The notes: generated from the letters alone by a model not told the origin. Positions 47,498-56,186 are shown, numbered from the stretch's first letter. The stretch: 64,000 nt of DNA from Planomonospora sp. ID82291 (GCF_015711645.1 NZ_JABTEX010000002.1:930001-994000); one strand, 5' to 3'. Program-made: numbers and translations.

Positions 47498-47549
47498 ACT
47501 ACGAATGTAGTGAACGGTACTACTCCTGTAGTTCAACTACAAATGTAGT
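47498..47549. promoter_or_regulatory. Three ACTAC-N4-GTAGT operators
   Basis: ACTACGAATGTAGT (47498-47511), ACTACTCCTGTAGT (47519-47532) and ACTACAAATGTAGT (47536-47549) are three copies of one dyad at 21- and 17-base steps. They fill the divergent promoter between the monooxygenase and TetR genes and are the likely TetR sites. Confidence 0.85.
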
Positions 47550-47557
47550 ATCCCGGG

Positions 47558-48259
47558 GTGAAGTCCCAACGTGCGGAACTGGTCGCGGAGACCGCGATCA
47601 CCCTGCTGGCCGAGCGCGGGATGCGCGGGCTGACCCACCGGGCGGTCGACGAGGCGGCCGGTCTGCCGCCCGGCTCGACGTCCAACCTCGCGCGCACCCG
47701 CTCGGCCCTGCTGGAGCTGGCCCTCGCCCGGCTCACCGAGCTGGAGGTGGAGCTCTTCTCGTCGTTCACGGCCGGCGGCGTGGGCGGGGACGCGTCCGAG
47801 GGTGCGGCAGGGGGCGCGGCCGGAGCCACGGGCGGGCCGCCGGTCGCGGAGGGAGCGGGGGATCGGGGCGGCGGCGAGCCAGGAAGGGGCCGGGCCGCGC
47901 TGGACGCGCTCGCCGAGATGATGGCCCGCGCGCTGTGGGCGCAGCTCACCGTCGACCGCCATCGCACGGTCGCCCGCTACGAGCTGGCCTTGGAGGCGAC
48001 CCGCCGCCCCGAGCTCCGGGCGGTCTACGACCGGGCGGGGGACCGGTTCCGCGAGCCGGCCGTCGCCCTGCTCGCCGCCGCGGGCTCCCCCGATCCGGTA
48101 CGGCACGGCCGCCAGCTGGTCGCTTTCGGGGAGGGCGTGATGTTCGACGCCATCGTCGGAGCCGGGACCGAGCCCACTCTGGACGAGCTCCGCCTCGGCG
48201 CGCGGGAACTGCTCGCCGGGATGCTGTCCGGCGGCTCCGTCCCGGGAGTCCGGAGCTGA
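47558..48259 (+). CDS. TetR-family regulator of the monooxygenase
   Basis: A protein of 233 residues. AELVAETAITLLAERGMRGLTHRAVDEAAGLPPGSTSNLARTRSALLELALARL is the TetR DNA-binding domain. Residues 75-110 are a low-complexity Gly/Ala insertion. GTG at 47558 lies nine bases after the third operator copy, a common layout for self-repression. The ligand domain is of the type seen in regulators of flavin-monooxygenase and efflux genes. Confidence 0.9.
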   Translation: MKSQRAELVAETAITLLAERGMRGLTHRAVDEAAGLPPGSTSNLARTRSALLELALARLTELEVELFSSFTAGGVGGDASEGAAGGAAGATGGPPVAEGAGDRGGGEPGRGRAALDALAEMMARALWAQLTVDRHRTVARYELALEATRRPELRAVYDRAGDRFREPAVALLAAAGSPDPVRHGRQLVAFGEGVMFDAIVGAGTEPTLDELRLGARELLAGMLSGGSVPGVRS

Positions 48260-48360
48260 TCCGGATCCCGAGCGGTCACCGGCGGTCCGGCCCCGCCCGC
48301 CGACGGCGGAAAGGCCGGGGAGGCGACACCCGTGCCCTTCGGCGCGGCCGCCTCGGCCCG

Positions 48361-48400
48361 TTCCCCGCCGTTCCCCGCCGTTCCCCGCCGTTCCCCGCCG
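48361..48400. repeat. 10-bp tandem repeats
   Basis: TTCCCCGCCG is repeated four times without interruption in the non-coding gap between the TetR gene and the first GDEN-repeat gene. A GGCCGAGACG doublet follows directly. Confidence 0.8.
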
Positions 48401-48465
48401 GGCCGAGACGGGCCGAGACGGCCGCGCCGGCGAGGAGCGGCCGGCGAGGAGCGGGGTGCGGGCGG

Positions 48466-49029
48466 TCAGCCCTCGAACGACACGGTGGCGAACCGGTACC
48501 AGGTCTTGCCGTTCTCGTCCCCGTAGTGGACGCGACCGGTCATGACCTTGCCGGGCGCCGCCTGCCAGGTGTGGCTGCTCTCCTTGTACTCGCGGCTGGT
48601 GTCCCCGTCGATCAGCCGCACCTGCTGCCCCCGCCAGTACATCGCACCGGTGCGGTACCTCGTGTCGCCGTTCTCGTCGCCTTCGTGCCACCTGCCGACG
48701 ACCACCTGGTGGTCGGGGGCGCTGTAGTCGGCCCGGCTCTCCCGCTGCGCGGGGGTCCAGTCTCCGGCGTGCACCTGGACCTGCTCGCCGTCGATCAGGA
48801 TCCGGCTGCAGTGGTAGGTGGTCTTCGCGTTCTCGTCGCCGTAGTGCGAGCGGCCGGTGAGCACCTGGTTCGGCGGGCAGGTGAACTGGACGCCCCACCA
48901 CTCCGACACGGTCTCGCTGTAGATGCGCTCCATCTTGATCGTCGCCGCCGAGGCGGGGACGGTCATGGCGGTGGCCGACAGGGCGGCGACCGCGGCGGCG
49001 ACGGACAGGGCCTTGCCGTACGTTCTCAT
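48466..49029 (-). CDS. Secreted GDEN-repeat protein, copy 1
   Basis: A protein of 187 residues. Signal peptide at residues 1-28 (VAAAVAALSATAMTVPASA). The mature part holds three copies of a motif of the form (V)xTGRxHxGDENxxTxY: VLTGRSHYGDENAKTTY, VVVGRWHEGDENGDTRY and VMTGRVHYGDENGKTWY, spaced about 50 residues. Each is followed by a strand-like segment. Only two cysteines flank the first repeat. I do not recognise the family. The downstream neighbour is a close paralogue in the same orientation. Confidence 0.85.
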   Translation of the reverse strand: MRTYGKALSVAAAVAALSATAMTVPASAATIKMERIYSETVSEWWGVQFTCPPNQVLTGRSHYGDENAKTTYHCSRILIDGEQVQVHAGDWTPAQRESRADYSAPDHQVVVGRWHEGDENGDTRYRTGAMYWRGQQVRLIDGDTSREYKESSHTWQAAPGKVMTGRVHYGDENGKTWYRFATVSFEG

Positions 49030-49077
49030 TGTCTTCGGTTCCTTTCGAGGAGTTCGATCACGCGCGGGGCGGCGGGG

Positions 49078-49650
49078 TCAGCCCGCGACGGTCACGGTGG
49101 CGAACCGGTAGTAGGTCGTGCCGTTCTCGTCCCCGTTGTGCAGCCGGCCGGTCATGACCTTGTTCCGGTCCGCGTGCCAGGTGTGGGAGCTCTCCCGGTA
49201 CGCGCCGCTGATGTCCCCGTCGGCCAGCAGCACCTGCCGGCCCTGCCAGTGGACGGTGGCGGGACGGTACCTCGTGTAGCCGTTCTCGTCGCCTTCGTGC
49301 CACCTGCCGACGACCACCTGGTGGTCGAGGGCGCTGTAGTCGGACCGGCTCTCCTTCTTGCGGGAGGTCCACTCGCCGATGTGGACCTGGGCCTGTTCCC
49401 CGTTGATGAGGATGAAGCTGCAGTAGTAGGTGGTGGCGGCGTTCTCGTCGCCGTGGTGCGAGCGGCCGGTGAGCACCATGTTCGTCGGGCAGACGAACGG
49501 GTCGATCCACTCCCGTACCGTTCCGGCGTAGGAGCGCTCGACCTCGATCACCACGGCCGCGGCGGACGCGGGCGCGGGAGTCGCCACGGTCATGGCCGCC
49601 AGGGCGGTCAGGGCGGCCGCCGCGGTGGACAACGCCTTCTTCTTCCCCAT
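49078..49650 (-). CDS. Secreted GDEN-repeat protein, copy 2
   Basis: A protein of 190 residues, paralogous to the next gene along all its length. Signal peptide at residues 1-30; then VLTGRSHHGDENAATTYYCS, VVVGRWHEGDENGYTRYRPA and VMTGRLHNGDENGTTYYRFA. Both genes run in the same direction with 48 bases between them, so they form a tandem duplication. The extracellular role is unknown; the repeating Gly-Asp-Glu-Asn loop could bind metal or sugar. Confidence 0.85.
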   Translation of the reverse strand: MGKKKALSTAAAALTALAAMTVATPAPASAAAVVIEVERSYAGTVREWIDPFVCPTNMVLTGRSHHGDENAATTYYCSFILINGEQAQVHIGEWTSRKKESRSDYSALDHQVVVGRWHEGDENGYTRYRPATVHWQGRQVLLADGDISGAYRESSHTWHADRNKVMTGRLHNGDENGTTYYRFATVTVAG

Positions 49651-49678
49651 GGGGGTGCCTCCTGCGACGCGGTTTCGC

Positions 49679-50398
49679 TTACGTCGCGGAGCTTCCCAAG
49701 GACCACTGGTGATCCGCTTGTGCCTCGGTTGTGACGGGGTGGGCGGCGGCGGAGACGGGGTGGACGGCGGCGGCCGAGGCCGGCCGGGCAGTGGAGGCGG
49801 TGGAGGCGGTGGAGGCGGGGCGGGCGGTGAGGCGGGCGCGGTGGGCGGGCCATTCGTGGTCGAGCACGCTGAAGTAGACCGTGTCGCGCCAGGTGCCGTC
49901 GGGACGGCGGCGGTGGCGGCGCAGGGTGCCCTCGTAGGCGCAGCCGAGACGCCGGATGGCGGCCTGGGACCGGGTGTTGAGGTGGTCGGTCTTGAGCTGG
50001 ACCCGGTTGAACCCGAGCGGGCCGAGGGCGTGGTCGATCAGGAGGACCTTGCACTCCGTGTTCACCGCGGTGCGCCAGACGGCCCTGCCGTACCAGGTCC
50101 AGCCGATCTCGACGCTGTCGTCGAACCCCGGCACGTCGATGTAGGCCGTCCAGCCGGTCGCCCGGCCGGTCTCCCGGAGGACCACCGCGAACGGCGTGTG
50201 CCGGTCGTCCTCGATGAGAGGGCGGGCGATCGCCGCCAGTTCCGCCTCGGTCTCCGGTACGGGGACCCCCAGCCAGCGCCAGACCTCCGGGTCGCCGCCC
50301 CCCGCGGCGAGGAGATCGGGGAGGTGGGCGGGGGCCAGGGGCTCCAGCCGTACGGCGGCGCCTTCGAGGATGACGGGGGAGGGCATGCGTGCGGTCAT
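49679..50398 (-). CDS. GNAT-family N-acetyltransferase
   Basis: A protein of 239 residues with the Acetyltransf_3 pattern: VRLEPLAPAHLPDLLAAG, RATGWTAYIDVPGFDDSVEIGWTWYGRAVWRTAVNTECKVLLIDHALGPLGFNRVQLKTDHLNTRSQAAIRRLG and the closing YFSVLDHEWPAHRARL. It resembles RimL-like and small-molecule acetyltransferases. A Ser/Thr/Ala-rich C-terminal tail of 50 residues is extra. ATG at 50398 is the chosen start; 50386 is possible. Confidence 0.88.
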   Translation of the reverse strand: MTARMPSPVILEGAAVRLEPLAPAHLPDLLAAGGGDPEVWRWLGVPVPETEAELAAIARPLIEDDRHTPFAVVLRETGRATGWTAYIDVPGFDDSVEIGWTWYGRAVWRTAVNTECKVLLIDHALGPLGFNRVQLKTDHLNTRSQAAIRRLGCAYEGTLRRHRRRPDGTWRDTVYFSVLDHEWPAHRARLTARPASTASTASTARPASAAAVHPVSAAAHPVTTEAQADHQWSLGSSAT

Positions 50399-50496
50399 GC
50401 GGACGACCCTAGAAGGGGGATCCGGCCGGTCCCCAGGTCCACTTGGCGTGTTTTCCCGGAAGGCCACCCGGATTCAGGCCGGACGGTCGACAGTCA

Positions 50497-50512
50497 TACC
50501 GTCCGGTCGGTA
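50497..50512. promoter_or_regulatory. TetR operator of the acyl-CoA dehydrogenase operon
   Basis: TACCGTCCGGTCGGTA is a near-perfect dyad, 31 bases upstream of the first dehydrogenase ATG. A 13-of-16 match occurs at 55001-55016 before the TetR gene of the same locus. Confidence 0.75.
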
Positions 50513-50542
50513 CGCTCCCGGAGACGGAATAGAGGAGGACCC

Positions 50543-51757
50543 ATGGACTTCGGGTTCGACGCCAGGACCGAGGAGCTGAGGCAGCGGCTGCTCGCGTTCA
50601 TGGACGAATGCGTTTACCCGGCGGAGGAGGCCTTCGAGGCCCAGGCCGCCGAGAGCGGCTGGACGATCCCGCCGCTGCTGGACGGGCTCAAGGCGGAGGC
50701 CCGCGAGCGCGGCCTGTGGAACCTGTTCCTCCCCGGCGAGCACGGCGCCGGGCTGACGAACCTGCAGTACGCGCCGCTGGCCGAGATCATGGGCCGGTCG
50801 CCGCGGATCGCGCCCCCCGCCACCAACTGCGCCGCCCCGGACACCGGCAACATGGAGGTCCTGGCGCAGTTCGGCGACGAGCGGCAGCGCAAGGAGTGGC
50901 TGGAGCCGCTGCTGCGCGGGGAGATCCGCTCGGCGTTCGCGATGACCGAGCCGGCCGTCGCCTCCTCCGACGCCTCGAACATCGCGCTGTCGATCACACG
51001 CGACGGCGGCGAGTACGTGGTCGACGGCCGCAAGTGGTTCGCCTCCGGCGCGATGAACCCGGACTGCCGGATCCTCATCGTGATGGGCAAGACCGACCCC
51101 GGGGCGCCGGCGCACCGGCAGCAGTCGATGGTCCTGGTCCCCACCGACACCCCGGGCGTGCACGTCCGGCGCGGCATGCACGTGTTCGGCTACACCGACG
51201 CCGACCACGGCGGACACGCCGAGATCGACTTCACCGGCGTGCGGGTGCCGGCGGCCAACCTGATCGGCGAGGAGGGCGGCGGCTTCGCCATCGCCCAGGC
51301 CCGCCTCGGGCCGGGCCGGATCCACCACTGCATGCGGCTGATCGGGATGGCCGAGCGGGCCGTCGAGCTGATGTGCGCCCGATCCCTGGCCCGGACCGCG
51401 TTCGGCAAGCCGATCGCCCGGCAGGGCGTCGTGCAGGACTGGATCGCCGAGTCGCGGGTGAAGATCGAGCAGCTCCGGCTGCTGGTGCTGAAGACCGCCT
51501 GGCTGATGGACACCGTGGGCAACCGGGGAGCCCACACCGAGATCCAGGCCATCAAGATCGCCACTCCCCGCGAGGTGGAGTGGATCGTCGACAAGGCCAT
51601 CCAGGTGCACGGGGCCGGCGGCGTGAGCCAGGACTTCCCGCTGGCCGGCCTGTGGGCGGCGGCCAGGTCGCTGCGCCTGGCCGACGGCCCCGACGAGGTG
51701 CACAAGCGTTCCCTCGCCCACCGCGAACTGAAGAAGCACACGGGAGACCGCCGATGA
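50543..51757 (+). CDS. Acyl-CoA dehydrogenase 1
   Basis: A flavoprotein of 404 residues. SAFAMTEPAVASSDASNI is the FAD-binding segment, LARTAFGKPIARQGVVQDWIAESRVKIEQLRLLVLKTAW is the C-terminal helix bundle, and VHGAGGVSQDFPLAGLWAAARSLRLADGPDEVHK includes the expected catalytic Glu region. It is of the ACAD10/11-like long-chain type. AGAGGAGG precedes the ATG at 50543. First gene of a coupled operon under the TetR operator. Confidence 0.92.
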   Translation: MDFGFDARTEELRQRLLAFMDECVYPAEEAFEAQAAESGWTIPPLLDGLKAEARERGLWNLFLPGEHGAGLTNLQYAPLAEIMGRSPRIAPPATNCAAPDTGNMEVLAQFGDERQRKEWLEPLLRGEIRSAFAMTEPAVASSDASNIALSITRDGGEYVVDGRKWFASGAMNPDCRILIVMGKTDPGAPAHRQQSMVLVPTDTPGVHVRRGMHVFGYTDADHGGHAEIDFTGVRVPAANLIGEEGGGFAIAQARLGPGRIHHCMRLIGMAERAVELMCARSLARTAFGKPIARQGVVQDWIAESRVKIEQLRLLVLKTAWLMDTVGNRGAHTEIQAIKIATPREVEWIVDKAIQVHGAGGVSQDFPLAGLWAAARSLRLADGPDEVHKRSLAHRELKKHTGDRR

Positions 51758-52923
51758 CGGCTGAAGAGGTCGAGTCACTGGCCAGGGGGTTCCTGGCGGA
51801 GCACGATCCGGGCGGCGACCGCCTGGAGTTCCTGCGGGCCCGGTTCGACGCCGGGCTCGCCTGGGTGCACTTCCCCGCGGGGCTGGGCGGCCTGGGCGTC
51901 CACCGGGAGCTGCAGCAGGTGGTGGAGCAGGTGCTCGCCGGGACGCCGCAGCTCGACACCGGCGTCCAGGCGATCGGCCTCGGCATGGCCGCGCCGACGA
52001 TCCTGGCGTTCGGCACCGAGGAGCAGAAGAGGCGCTTCCTGCGACCGCTGTGGACGGGCGAGGAGATCTGGTGCCAGCTCTTCAGCGAGCCCGGCGCCGG
52101 CTCGGACCTGGCGACCCTCGCCACGCGCGCGGTCCGCGACGGTGACGAGTGGATCGTCGACGGGCAGAAGGTGTGGACCTCCGGGGCGCACCACGCCCGG
52201 TGGGCGATCCTGGTGGCCCGGACCGACGCGGACGTGCCCAAGCACCGGGGCCTGACGTACTTCGTCTGCGACATGCACGCGCCCGGCGTCGACGTCCGGC
52301 CGCTGCGGCAGATCACCGGCGAGGCCGAGTTCAACGAGGTCTTCCTGACGGGCGTGCGGCTCGGCGACGACCTGCGCCTCGGCGAGGTCGGCGACGGCTG
52401 GCGGGTCGCGCAGACGACCCTGATGAACGAGCGGGTCGCCATCGGCGGCGCCCCGGTACGGCGCGGCGGCGGCATGATCGGCGTGGTGGCCGAGACCTGG
52501 CGGTCCCGGCCCGAGCTGCGCACCCACGACCTGCACCAGCGGCTGCTGAAGCTCTGGGTGGAGGCCGAGGTGACCCGGCTGGCCGGGGCCCGGCTGCGCG
52601 AGCAGCTCGCGGCCGGGCAACCCGGTCCCGAGGGGTCGGGCATGAAGCTCTCCTTCGCCGCGCTCAACCAGGCGCTGTCCGGGCTGGACGTCGAGCTGCG
52701 CGGCGAGGAGGGGCTGGAGTACGACGACTGGACGTTCCGCCGCTCCGACAGCGTGGACTTCTTCGGTCGCGGCGCCGGATACCGCTACCTGCGCGCCAAG
52801 GGGAACTCGATCGAGGGCGGGACCTCGGAGATCCTGCGCAACATCGTCGCCGAGCGCGTGCTCGGCCTGCCGTCGGAGCCCCGCGTCGACAAGGACGTGC
52901 CGTGGAAGGACCTGCCCCGGTGA
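51754..52923 (+). CDS. Acyl-CoA dehydrogenase 2
   Basis: A flavoprotein of 389 residues overlapping the previous gene by four bases (ATGA). WCQLFSEPGAGSDLATLATRA is the FAD motif, VWTSGAHHARWAILVARTD is the substrate-domain segment, and AKGNSIEGGTSEILRNIVAERVLGLP is the C-terminal signature. It resembles FadE-type subunits that act in pairs on cholesterol or branched acyl-CoAs. It probably pairs with the third dehydrogenase as a heteromer (inference). Confidence 0.92.
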   Translation: MTAEEVESLARGFLAEHDPGGDRLEFLRARFDAGLAWVHFPAGLGGLGVHRELQQVVEQVLAGTPQLDTGVQAIGLGMAAPTILAFGTEEQKRRFLRPLWTGEEIWCQLFSEPGAGSDLATLATRAVRDGDEWIVDGQKVWTSGAHHARWAILVARTDADVPKHRGLTYFVCDMHAPGVDVRPLRQITGEAEFNEVFLTGVRLGDDLRLGEVGDGWRVAQTTLMNERVAIGGAPVRRGGGMIGVVAETWRSRPELRTHDLHQRLLKLWVEAEVTRLAGARLREQLAAGQPGPEGSGMKLSFAALNQALSGLDVELRGEEGLEYDDWTFRRSDSVDFFGRGAGYRYLRAKGNSIEGGTSEILRNIVAERVLGLPSEPRVDKDVPWKDLPR

Positions 52924-53086
52924 CCCCGGTGACCCCGGTGACCCCGCTGACGACGGCGGTCCCGGTGACGGCGGTGGTCCCGGTGACCGCGGTCGCCCCG
53001 GCGGCACGGAGCGGGCCCGGCGCGGTGGGCGGAGCGGTCCGCGAGGTACGAGCGGCCCGCGCAGCGAACGAGGAGTGGTGAGCGAC

Positions 53087-54166
53087 ATGACACTGCTGTA
53101 CACCGAGGTCGAGGAGGAGCTCCGGGCCTCCGTGCGGGATCTGCTCGCCGACCGCTGCGGCCCGGACGCCGTGCTGGCGCGGATCGAGTCGGCCGCGCCG
53201 TACGACATGGAGCTGTGGAAGACGCTCTCCCGGGACATCGGGGTGGCGGGCCTGCTGGTGCCGGAGGCGCTCGGCGGGGCGGGGGCGACGGCGCGCGAGG
53301 TCGCGGTGGTGCTGGAGGAGCTGGGCCGGGCGGTCGCGCCGGTGCCGTTCCTGACCAGCGCCGTGCTGGCGACCAGGGCGCTGCTGGAGATCGGCGAGGA
53401 GGACCTGATCCAGGAGCTCGCCTCCGGGGACGTCACGGCGGCGCTGGTGGTCCCGCTGGCCGCCTCGCCGTACCGGTCGCCGGCGGAGGCCGTCACCGTC
53501 GGCGCGGACGGCACGCTGAGCGGACGGGTGCGCGCGGTCGCGGGGGCGGACGTCGCCGACGTGCTGCTCGTCCCGGCCGGTCCGGGCGCGCTCTACCGGG
53601 TGACGGCGGAGCACGCCCGCATCGAGGTGGCGCCCTCGCTGGACCTGACCCGGCCGGTCGCGACGGTGACCTTCGACGGCGCCCCCGGAGAGGCGCTCGG
53701 GCACGTCGAGCGGCGGAAGGTGCTGTCGTTCGGCGCCGGGCTGCTCGCCTCCGAGCAGCTGGGGACGGCGCAGTGGTGCCTGGACGCGACGCTGGCCCAC
53801 ATCAGGGAGCGCCACCAGTTCGCCCGGCCGATCGGCTCGTTCCAGGCGATCAAGCACCGGATGGCCGACCTCTGGCTGGACGTGGTGCGCGCCCGCGCGG
53901 CCGCCCGCAACGCCGCCGACCTGCTGGCCGAGCCCGCCGGGGACTCGCCGGAGCTGGCCGTGGCGGTGGCCAAGGCGTGGTGCTCGGAGGTGGCGCTGCG
54001 TGTCGCCGAGGAGAGCGTGCAGCTGCACGGGGGCATCGGCATGACCTGGGAGCACCCCGTGCACCTGTATCTCAAGCGGGCCAAGGCGGGGCAGATCGCG
54101 CTGGGCTCGCCCGGCGCCCACCGCGAGGCCCTGGCCAGGCTGGCGGACCTGCCCGGCCCCCTCTGA
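53087..54166 (+). CDS. Acyl-CoA dehydrogenase 3
   Basis: A protein of 359 residues. VAGLLVPEALGGAGATAREVAVVLEELGRAVAPVPFL is the N-terminal helical domain. LGTAQWCLDATLAHIRERHQFARPIGSFQAIKHRMADLWLD and VQLHGGIGMTWEHPVHLYLKRAKA form the C-terminal part. The middle beta domain lacks the usual TEPxAGSD FAD motif, as in the smaller subunit of heteromeric FadE pairs. The ATG at 53087 is chosen; two GTGs lie just upstream. A 163-base repeat-rich gap precedes it. Confidence 0.88.
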   Translation: MTLLYTEVEEELRASVRDLLADRCGPDAVLARIESAAPYDMELWKTLSRDIGVAGLLVPEALGGAGATAREVAVVLEELGRAVAPVPFLTSAVLATRALLEIGEEDLIQELASGDVTAALVVPLAASPYRSPAEAVTVGADGTLSGRVRAVAGADVADVLLVPAGPGALYRVTAEHARIEVAPSLDLTRPVATVTFDGAPGEALGHVERRKVLSFGAGLLASEQLGTAQWCLDATLAHIRERHQFARPIGSFQAIKHRMADLWLDVVRARAAARNAADLLAEPAGDSPELAVAVAKAWCSEVALRVAEESVQLHGGIGMTWEHPVHLYLKRAKAGQIALGSPGAHREALARLADLPGPL

Positions 54167-54380
54167 CGGACCCGCGGGCCGGACCGGCCCTGCCGGATGG
54201 ACCCGCGGACCTGCCCGGCCCTGCCGGATGGTCCCGCGGGCCGGACCGGCCCTGCCGGATGGTCCCGCCGGGCGGGCCGGGCCGTTCCCCTCTGGCGGCC
54301 GTGCCCGGCCTCCGCGGCCGGGTCCGCCCGATCACGCCCGATCACGCCCGATCACGCCCGATCGCGGGACCGGGCGGCGG
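54167..54380. repeat. Imperfect tandem repeats after the operon
   Basis: About three imperfect copies of a GGACCGGCCCTGCCGGATGG-containing unit (54170-54270), then ATCACGCCCG three times at 54331-54360. No gene is seen. The stretch separates the dehydrogenase operon from the convergent TetR gene. Confidence 0.6.
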
Positions 54381-54382
54381 GG

Positions 54383-54970
54383 TCAGTCCCGGGGCCGCAG
54401 CGAGGTGAGCAGGAGGTCGGCGTAGTAGGCGCCCAGGGCGGCGCCGGAGATCGGCCCCTCCGGGCTGTACCAGGTGTTGAGGTGGTGGACCGAGCCGAAG
54501 AAGAAGTCGACGACGATGTCGGCGGGGGTGTCGGTGCGGAAGACGCCCTCGCGCTGGCCCTCCAGGATCAGGTCCCGGAAGCGCTCGTGGTAGACGCGGC
54601 GCTCGGCCCGCACGCTCTTGCGGGTGTCGGGCGCGAGCAGGTGCATCGAGCGGAAGAAGATCTTGGAGTCGTCGAGGTTCTCGACGGAGGTCCGCACGAC
54701 GTCGGCGGCGGCGCCGTAGAGGCGCTCGGTCACGGTCCCGGGGCCGTCGGCGAACTGGACGAGCCGCTCCATCTGCATGCGCAGGACGCGGCCGTAGATC
54801 TCGCGGAGCAGGTCGTCCTTCGAGTCGAAGTAGTGGTACATGGCGCCTTTGGTGACGCCCGCGGCGGAGACGATCTCCTGCACCGAGGTGCTCTCGAAGC
54901 CCTGCTCGGCGAAGAGGCGGGTGGCCTCGCTGAGCAACCGCTGCCGTACCGGCTCCTGGTCCTGGGCCAT
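54383..54970 (-). CDS. TetR-family regulator of the acyl-CoA dehydrogenase operon
   Basis: A protein of 195 residues. RLLSEATRLFAEQGFESTSVQEIVSAAGVTKGAMYHYFDSKDDLLREIY is a strong TetR DNA-binding domain of the KstR2/FadR-like type. The C-terminal domain carries LHLLAPDTRKSVRAERRVYHERFRDLI and a WYSPEGPISGAALGAYYADLLL end. The same operator precedes this gene and the dehydrogenase operon (50497), so it probably represses both, released by an acyl-CoA. Confidence 0.92.
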   Translation of the reverse strand: MAQDQEPVRQRLLSEATRLFAEQGFESTSVQEIVSAAGVTKGAMYHYFDSKDDLLREIYGRVLRMQMERLVQFADGPGTVTERLYGAAADVVRTSVENLDDSKIFFRSMHLLAPDTRKSVRAERRVYHERFRDLILEGQREGVFRTDTPADIVVDFFFGSVHHLNTWYSPEGPISGAALGAYYADLLLTSLRPRD

Positions 54971-55000
54971 GTGGTCCCCCTATCCGTGATGGGAAAAGCA

Positions 55001-55016
55001 TACCGACTGGTCGGTC
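55001..55016. promoter_or_regulatory. TetR self-operator
   Basis: TACCGACTGGTCGGTC, 31 bases upstream of the TetR ATG, matches the site at 50497-50512 at 13 of 16 positions. Confidence 0.75.
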
Positions 55017-55158
55017 AGAGCACCCACCGGATGGCGAAGCCGTGTTATTTGCGTCACTTCGCAGGCCTGGAGCTCCCGCTTGGGTATCCCATTATCCGAG
55101 GATCTTCAGCGTGGCAGATCCCTGCCCTTCCCATTCACTCGGACTGTGGGGGTTCGTT

Positions 55159-55935
55159 GTGCCTGGTGGATCGATCTACGTCCCGCCCGATGACCAGCTT
55201 CACGGGCTGTCACCGCAGGTGATGTACGAGAAGAACTGGCGCGACGAGGCCAGGGACCGCTGGAAGACGCGCGGTCTCAAGGCGGCCGGAGGGCTGGCCG
55301 CCGGCGTCGCGCTGGCCTACCGGTTCGGCCTGTCGCCGGTCGTGCTCGGACCGGTGCTCGGCGTGCTGGTCGGCGCCGCCGACCTGGCCTGGGACTGGTG
55401 GTCCTTCCGGTCGACCGCGGTCTGGCGGGGCAGGCGGCGCGGCGAGGCCGTCACCGCCCGGCTGCTCCGCCGCCGGCTCCGCAGGCACGGCTACCGGGTC
55501 CTCGACGGCCGGGCCGTGCCCGGACAGGCCTCGATCGACCACCTGGTCATCGGCCCCGGCGGCGTCTGGGTCGTGGACAACGAGGCGTGGGATCCCGACA
55601 CCGAGATCGCCACGTACGGCGAGCGGCTGTTCTTCGGCGAGAAGTACGGGTCGAAGACGGCCCGGGCGCTCGTCGAGGCGTCGGAGGCGCTGGCCGGGGT
55701 GCTCAGCCGCGAGTCGGGCCTCCCCGTCACGATCGAGCCGCTGCTGGCCGTGCACGGCGGGCAGCTCGTGCACGGCACCGAGCGCAGGCGCACGGTCACC
55801 GCGGAGGGCGTCACGCTGCTCAAGCCCCGGCACGCGGCCTCCTGGATCCTCGGCGCCCCCCGCCAGGAGCTCGACGAGAGCCAGGTGGAGGTGCTCACCC
55901 GCACGGCGGCGCGGGTGCTGCGCCGCATGGGCTGA
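55159..55935 (+). CDS. NERD nuclease-related-domain protein
   Basis: A protein of 258 residues. Two hydrophobic segments (residues 38-75) precede a NERD domain: GEAVTARLLRRRLRRHGYRVLDGRAVPGQASIDHLVIGPGGVWVVDNEAWDPDTEIATYGERLFFG. The nuclease-like Asp-x(n)-Glu pattern (IDHLV, VVDNEAW) is partly retained; the lysine of the D-ExK motif is replaced by Ala-Trp, so activity is uncertain. The GTG at 55159 follows GGGGG. Membrane-linked NERD proteins have no settled role. Confidence 0.85.
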   Translation: MPGGSIYVPPDDQLHGLSPQVMYEKNWRDEARDRWKTRGLKAAGGLAAGVALAYRFGLSPVVLGPVLGVLVGAADLAWDWWSFRSTAVWRGRRRGEAVTARLLRRRLRRHGYRVLDGRAVPGQASIDHLVIGPGGVWVVDNEAWDPDTEIATYGERLFFGEKYGSKTARALVEASEALAGVLSRESGLPVTIEPLLAVHGGQLVHGTERRRTVTAEGVTLLKPRHAASWILGAPRQELDESQVEVLTRTAARVLRRMG

Positions 55936-56186
55936 CGGGCCGCGGGCCCGTAGGCGCCGCGCCGTGCGGCGTGGGCTGACGGGCCCGCGGGCGTCGCGTG
56001 CGGTGTGGTACCTCGCGTGCGGGGTGGTGGTGCGGCTCCGCGGGTGCCGCGGTGCGGGTCCGCGGGTGTCGTCGCGTGCGACGTGGTGGAGAAGGCTCAG
56101 GTGGCGGTCCGGGCCGCCGATGGGGATGGACGCTCTCCGCCGTCGCCGCCCTCCGCGGCCACGGCCCCCCTGGAAAGGACTCCACC

